This document shows positions 61,726 to 64,000 of a stretch of 64,000 nt of DNA, piece after piece. Both the position numbers and the translations under genes were made by a program. This stretch comes from Nocardioidaceae bacterium. GTDB taxonomy: Bacteria > Actinomycetota > Actinomycetes > Propionibacteriales > Nocardioidaceae. Position 1 is the first letter of the stretch. Each line of letters begins with the position of its first letter. The notes under the pieces were generated by a model. It saw only the letters and a list, made by a program, of their open reading frames with translations. It was not told the origin of the DNA and made no database searches. The DNA lies in NCBI GenBank assembly GCA_018672315.1, contig CP076053.1, positions 1,103,827 through 1,167,826 on the forward strand, in the 5' to 3' direction.

Positions 61726-63294
61726 TCAGCCGTCGACGAGCTCGCGCTTGAGGATCTTGCCCGTGGCGGTCATCGGGAGGTCCTTGACGACCTCGATGAC
61801 CCGCGGGTACTTGTAGGCCGCCATCTGCTCCTTGCACCACGCGACCATCTCGTCGGAGTCGAGGTCGGCGCCGTCCTCGGGGATCAGGAACGCCTTGATC
61901 TCCTCGCCGTGGCTCTCGTGCGGGATGCCGACGACCGCGGCGAGCGAGACGCCCTCGTGGCTCATCAGCACCTCCTCGATCTCACGCGGGTACACGTTGT
62001 AGCCGCCGCGGATGATCATGTCCTTGGCGCGGTCGACGATGTAGTAGAAGCCGTCCTCGTCGCGGCGGCCGAGGTCACCGGTGCGGAACCAGCCGTCCTT
62101 CATCACCTCGTCGGTCTGCTCGGGACGGTTGTAGTAGCCGAGCATGATGTTGTGGCCGCGGATGGCGATCTCGCCCACCTCGTCGCCGGTGGAGCCGCCG
62201 TCGGGCTGCAGCTCCTCCCAGGTCTCGGGCTTGAGCAGCTTCACCTCGATGCCCCAGATCGGCACACCGATCGAGCCCGGCCGCGGGTCGCGGTCGGGGT
62301 CGGAGAAGGTCGCGACGGGCGCGGTCTCGGACAGGCCGTAGCCCTCGAGGATCTGCACACCGAGCTGCGACTGGGCCTTCTTGATGATCTCGACCGGGAG
62401 GCTGGCGCCACCGGAGCAGGCCACGCGCAGGTTGCCGGCGATCTTCTCGGTGTCGGCGCCGTCGAGGGCCCCGAGCAGTCCCCACCACATGGTCGGGACG
62501 CCCGCGAAGAAGGTGATCTCCTCCTTCTGCATCAGGCCGACCGCCTGCTCGGCGTCGAAGCGGGGCAGCAGCACCAGCGTCGCGGCCATCGAGAAGCCGG
62601 CGTTCATCTGCACCGAGGAGCCGAAGGAGTGGAACAGCGGCAGCGTGACCAGGTGCTTGTCGGTCGCGGGCTTGGAGTCGAAGAGCCGGTTGCCGGTCAG
62701 GGCGTTGAGCACGAGGTTGTTGTGGCTCAGCAGCGCACCCTTCGGCTGACCGGTGGTGCCGGAGGTGTAGAGGATGACCGCGCCGTCGTTCTCCTGGCGG
62801 AGCACCGACTCGAACTGCGGCGACTGGTCCTTGGTCGCCTGCGCCATGGTCTCGGTGCCCTCGACCGGGGAGTCCGCGGACGGGTCGGCCGTGATCATGA
62901 AGAAGTGCTCGCAGCCGTCGACCTCGCTGAAGCCCTTGTGTCCCTGCACGCCGATGTCGAGGTCGGGGGTGCCCTGGAAGCAGAAGTAGGCCTTCGCCTC
63001 TGAATCGGTGAGGTGGTAGGCGACCTCGCGTGCCTTCAGCAGCACGTTGAGCGGCACCACCACACCGCCGGCCTTGAGGATGCCGTAGTAGACGATCGGG
63101 AAGTGCGGCGTGTTCGCGCACGAGAGGGCGACCTTGTCGCCGGGCTGGATGCCGCGGGAGACGAGCAGGTTCGCGACCTGGTTGGCGGCACCGTTCACCT
63201 GGGCGTACGTCAGTCGGGTGTCACCCAGGACGACAGCCTCACGCTCCGGGTACTTGCGGGCGGAGTCCTCGAGGAAGATGGACAGGTTGAGCAC
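61726..63294 (-). CDS. Long-chain fatty-acid-CoA ligase (FadD-type, AMP-binding)
   Basis: The 522-residue enzyme activates a carboxylic acid with ATP and CoA. Motifs: P-loop YTSGTTGQPKGALLSHNN, A5 GYGLSETAPVATFSDP, A7 GWFRTGDLGRRDEDGFYYIV, A8 RAKDMIIRGGYNVYPREIEE and the catalytic lysine region TATGKILKREL at the C-terminus. Chain-length preference cannot be read from sequence; fatty acid or aromatic acids are possible. GTG start with AGGAGG 5 nt before it. Transcribed alone. Confidence 0.92.
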   Translation of the reverse strand: MLNLSIFLEDSARKYPEREAVVLGDTRLTYAQVNGAANQVANLLVSRGIQPGDKVALSCANTPHFPIVYYGILKAGGVVVPLNVLLKAREVAYHLTDSEAKAYFCFQGTPDLDIGVQGHKGFSEVDGCEHFFMITADPSADSPVEGTETMAQATKDQSPQFESVLRQENDGAVILYTSGTTGQPKGALLSHNNLVLNALTGNRLFDSKPATDKHLVTLPLFHSFGSSVQMNAGFSMAATLVLLPRFDAEQAVGLMQKEEITFFAGVPTMWWGLLGALDGADTEKIAGNLRVACSGGASLPVEIIKKAQSQLGVQILEGYGLSETAPVATFSDPDRDPRPGSIGVPIWGIEVKLLKPETWEELQPDGGSTGDEVGEIAIRGHNIMLGYYNRPEQTDEVMKDGWFRTGDLGRRDEDGFYYIVDRAKDMIIRGGYNVYPREIEEVLMSHEGVSLAAVVGIPHESHGEEIKAFLIPEDGADLDSDEMVAWCKEQMAAYKYPRVIEVVKDLPMTATGKILKRELVDG

Positions 63295-63519
63295 AGTGCC
63301 TCCTGGCGTGGGTTACGTACACGGGCTGGTGAAGACCGCTGGATACAGCGTGTCCTACGTCACGGGGGGCCCAAACTATCGGGCCACCCCAGGGGGCGGA
63401 CAGGCCTGCGCCGCCCGTCGCGCGGCGGCATGATCTCGCTCACGACGGCGTCACCTCTGCTGGCCACGCTAGTTGTTATGAGCAACTATTGAGTCGTAGT
63501 CGAGACGAAGGGGTCCCTC
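63295..63519. promoter_or_regulatory. Divergent control region with MarR-like operator
   Basis: The region lies between the divergent acyl-CoA ligase and MFS genes. At 63470-63488 there is an inverted repeat TAGTTG-N7-CAACTA (19 bp), typical of MarR/winged-helix operators, 31 nt before the MFS start. No gene is seen. No regulator gene lies inside the window. Confidence 0.5.
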
Positions 63520-64000
63520 ATGTGGCGTCAACCGAAGACCGTCTGGAGCGTGGCGTTCGCCTGTGTCGTCGCCTTCATGGGCATCGGCCTGGTCGATCCC
63601 ATCCTCAAGCCCATCGCCGACGAGCTCGACGCCTCGGCCGCCCAGGTCTCGCTGCTCTTCACCAGCTACCTCGCGGTCATGGGCGTCGCGATGCTGGGGA
63701 CGGGCTGGGTCAGCTCCCGCATCGGCGCGAAACGCACCCTGCTGCTCGGACTGGTCATCATCATCGCCGGCGCCGGACTGGCGGGCACCCAGGACTCGGT
63801 CACCGGCATCGTCGGCTTCCGCGCCGTGTGGGGTCTCGGCAACGCGCTCTTCATCGCCACCGCCCTGTCGGCGATCGTCGGCGCCGCGCGCGGGTCGGTG
63901 GGCCAGGCGATCATCCTGTACGAGGCCGCGCTGGGGCTGGGCATCGCCGCCGGCCCGCTGCTCGGCGGCGCGCTCGGGTCGATCTCCTACCACTGGCCCT
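63520..64000 (+). CDS. MFS transporter, N-terminal part (runs off the window)
   Basis: The frame is open from ATG 63520 to the window end (160 residues seen). It begins MWRQPKTVWSVAFACVVAFM. Helices 1-5 show the MFS motif A region (GTGWVSSRIGAKRTLLLGLV) and LGIAAGPLLGGALGSIS, which resembles motif C of drug/proton antiporters. AAGGGG lies 6-7 nt before the ATG. The operator-like repeat just upstream suggests ligand-controlled expression. Likely a DHA1/DHA2-type exporter; substrate unknown. Confidence 0.88.
   Translation, partial: MWRQPKTVWSVAFACVVAFMGIGLVDPILKPIADELDASAAQVSLLFTSYLAVMGVAMLGTGWVSSRIGAKRTLLLGLVIIIAGAGLAGTQDSVTGIVGFRAVWGLGNALFIATALSAIVGAARGSVGQAIILYEAALGLGIAAGPLLGGALGSISYHWP

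Noticed and set aside
63469-63993. Minus-strand 174-codon frame at the right end
   Set aside because: It is the complement of the MFS transporter frame, which has clear membrane helices, a ribosome binding site and MFS motifs.

Overview
This is a high-GC actinobacterial chromosome segment. Gene content and order point to Propionibacteriales, probably Nocardioidaceae; the exact genus is inference. The left part follows the disA - mutY - clpC - lsr2 - lysS - nad/pan order known from mycobacteria. The right part is the secE-nusG-rplKA-rplJL-rpoBC-rpsLG-fusA-tuf super-cluster, read from the minus strand. No mycolate dehydratase genes lie between rpmG and secE, which argues against Mycobacterium. 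GTG starts are very common, and 4-bp ATGA/GTGA overlaps couple many genes. I see no insertion sequence, prophage, CRISPR array or restriction system.

Layout. 1-5.4 kb: end of disA, an anchored extracytoplasmic protein, mutY, clpC with a stress-type promoter, and lsr2. 5.6-12.2 kb: lysS, then a cofactor block (DUF2520 protein, panC, panD, nadB, nadC) with overlapping genes. 12.4-16.8 kb: two bacterial-PH-domain membrane proteins divergent from an RDD membrane protein and its partner, then a DUF4190-like protein and trmB. 16.9-21.5 kb: the str operon (rpsL, rpsG, fusA, tuf) with its own promoter. 21.5-28.7 kb: a metabolic insert between rpoC and rpsL. It holds a coupled pair resembling hydroxyacid-oxoacid transhydrogenase plus FAD/Fe-S D-2-hydroxyacid dehydrogenase, a double-Nudix protein, a PlsC-type acyltransferase and a MenJ-like reductase.

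29-36.5 kb: rpoC and rpoB. 36.8-48.2 kb: a complete Mce lipid-import operon (ATPase, two YrbE permeases, six MCE proteins, two Mce-associated proteins) lies between rplL and rpoB. 48.5-53.9 kb: rplL, rplJ, an MFS permease, rplA, rplK, nusG, secE and tRNA-Trp. 54-57 kb: plus-strand aspartate aminotransferase, adenosine deaminase-like protein and a DUF4190 protein. 57-60.3 kb: murB, rpmG, tRNA-Met, tRNA-Thr, lrgB, lrgA and tag. 60.4-64 kb: a DevR/DosR-like regulator, a GSP17M-type membrane protein, a FadD-type acyl-CoA ligase, and an MFS transporter that runs off the window behind a MarR-like operator.

Main points. (1) The transhydrogenase/dehydrogenase pair predicts a closed D-2-hydroxyglutarate cycle. 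(2) The last Mce-operon protein carries a J-domain that has lost HPD, fused to a membrane-anchored Mce-associated domain. (3) A 24-codon micro-ORF bridges two mce genes and is in frame with the second. (4) Many starts look leaderless (TAnnnT 6-7 nt before ATG/GTG), and in two cases the upstream gene's TAG stop forms the first half of that -10 box. All functions come from reading motifs and remembered family sequences; no database search was run.
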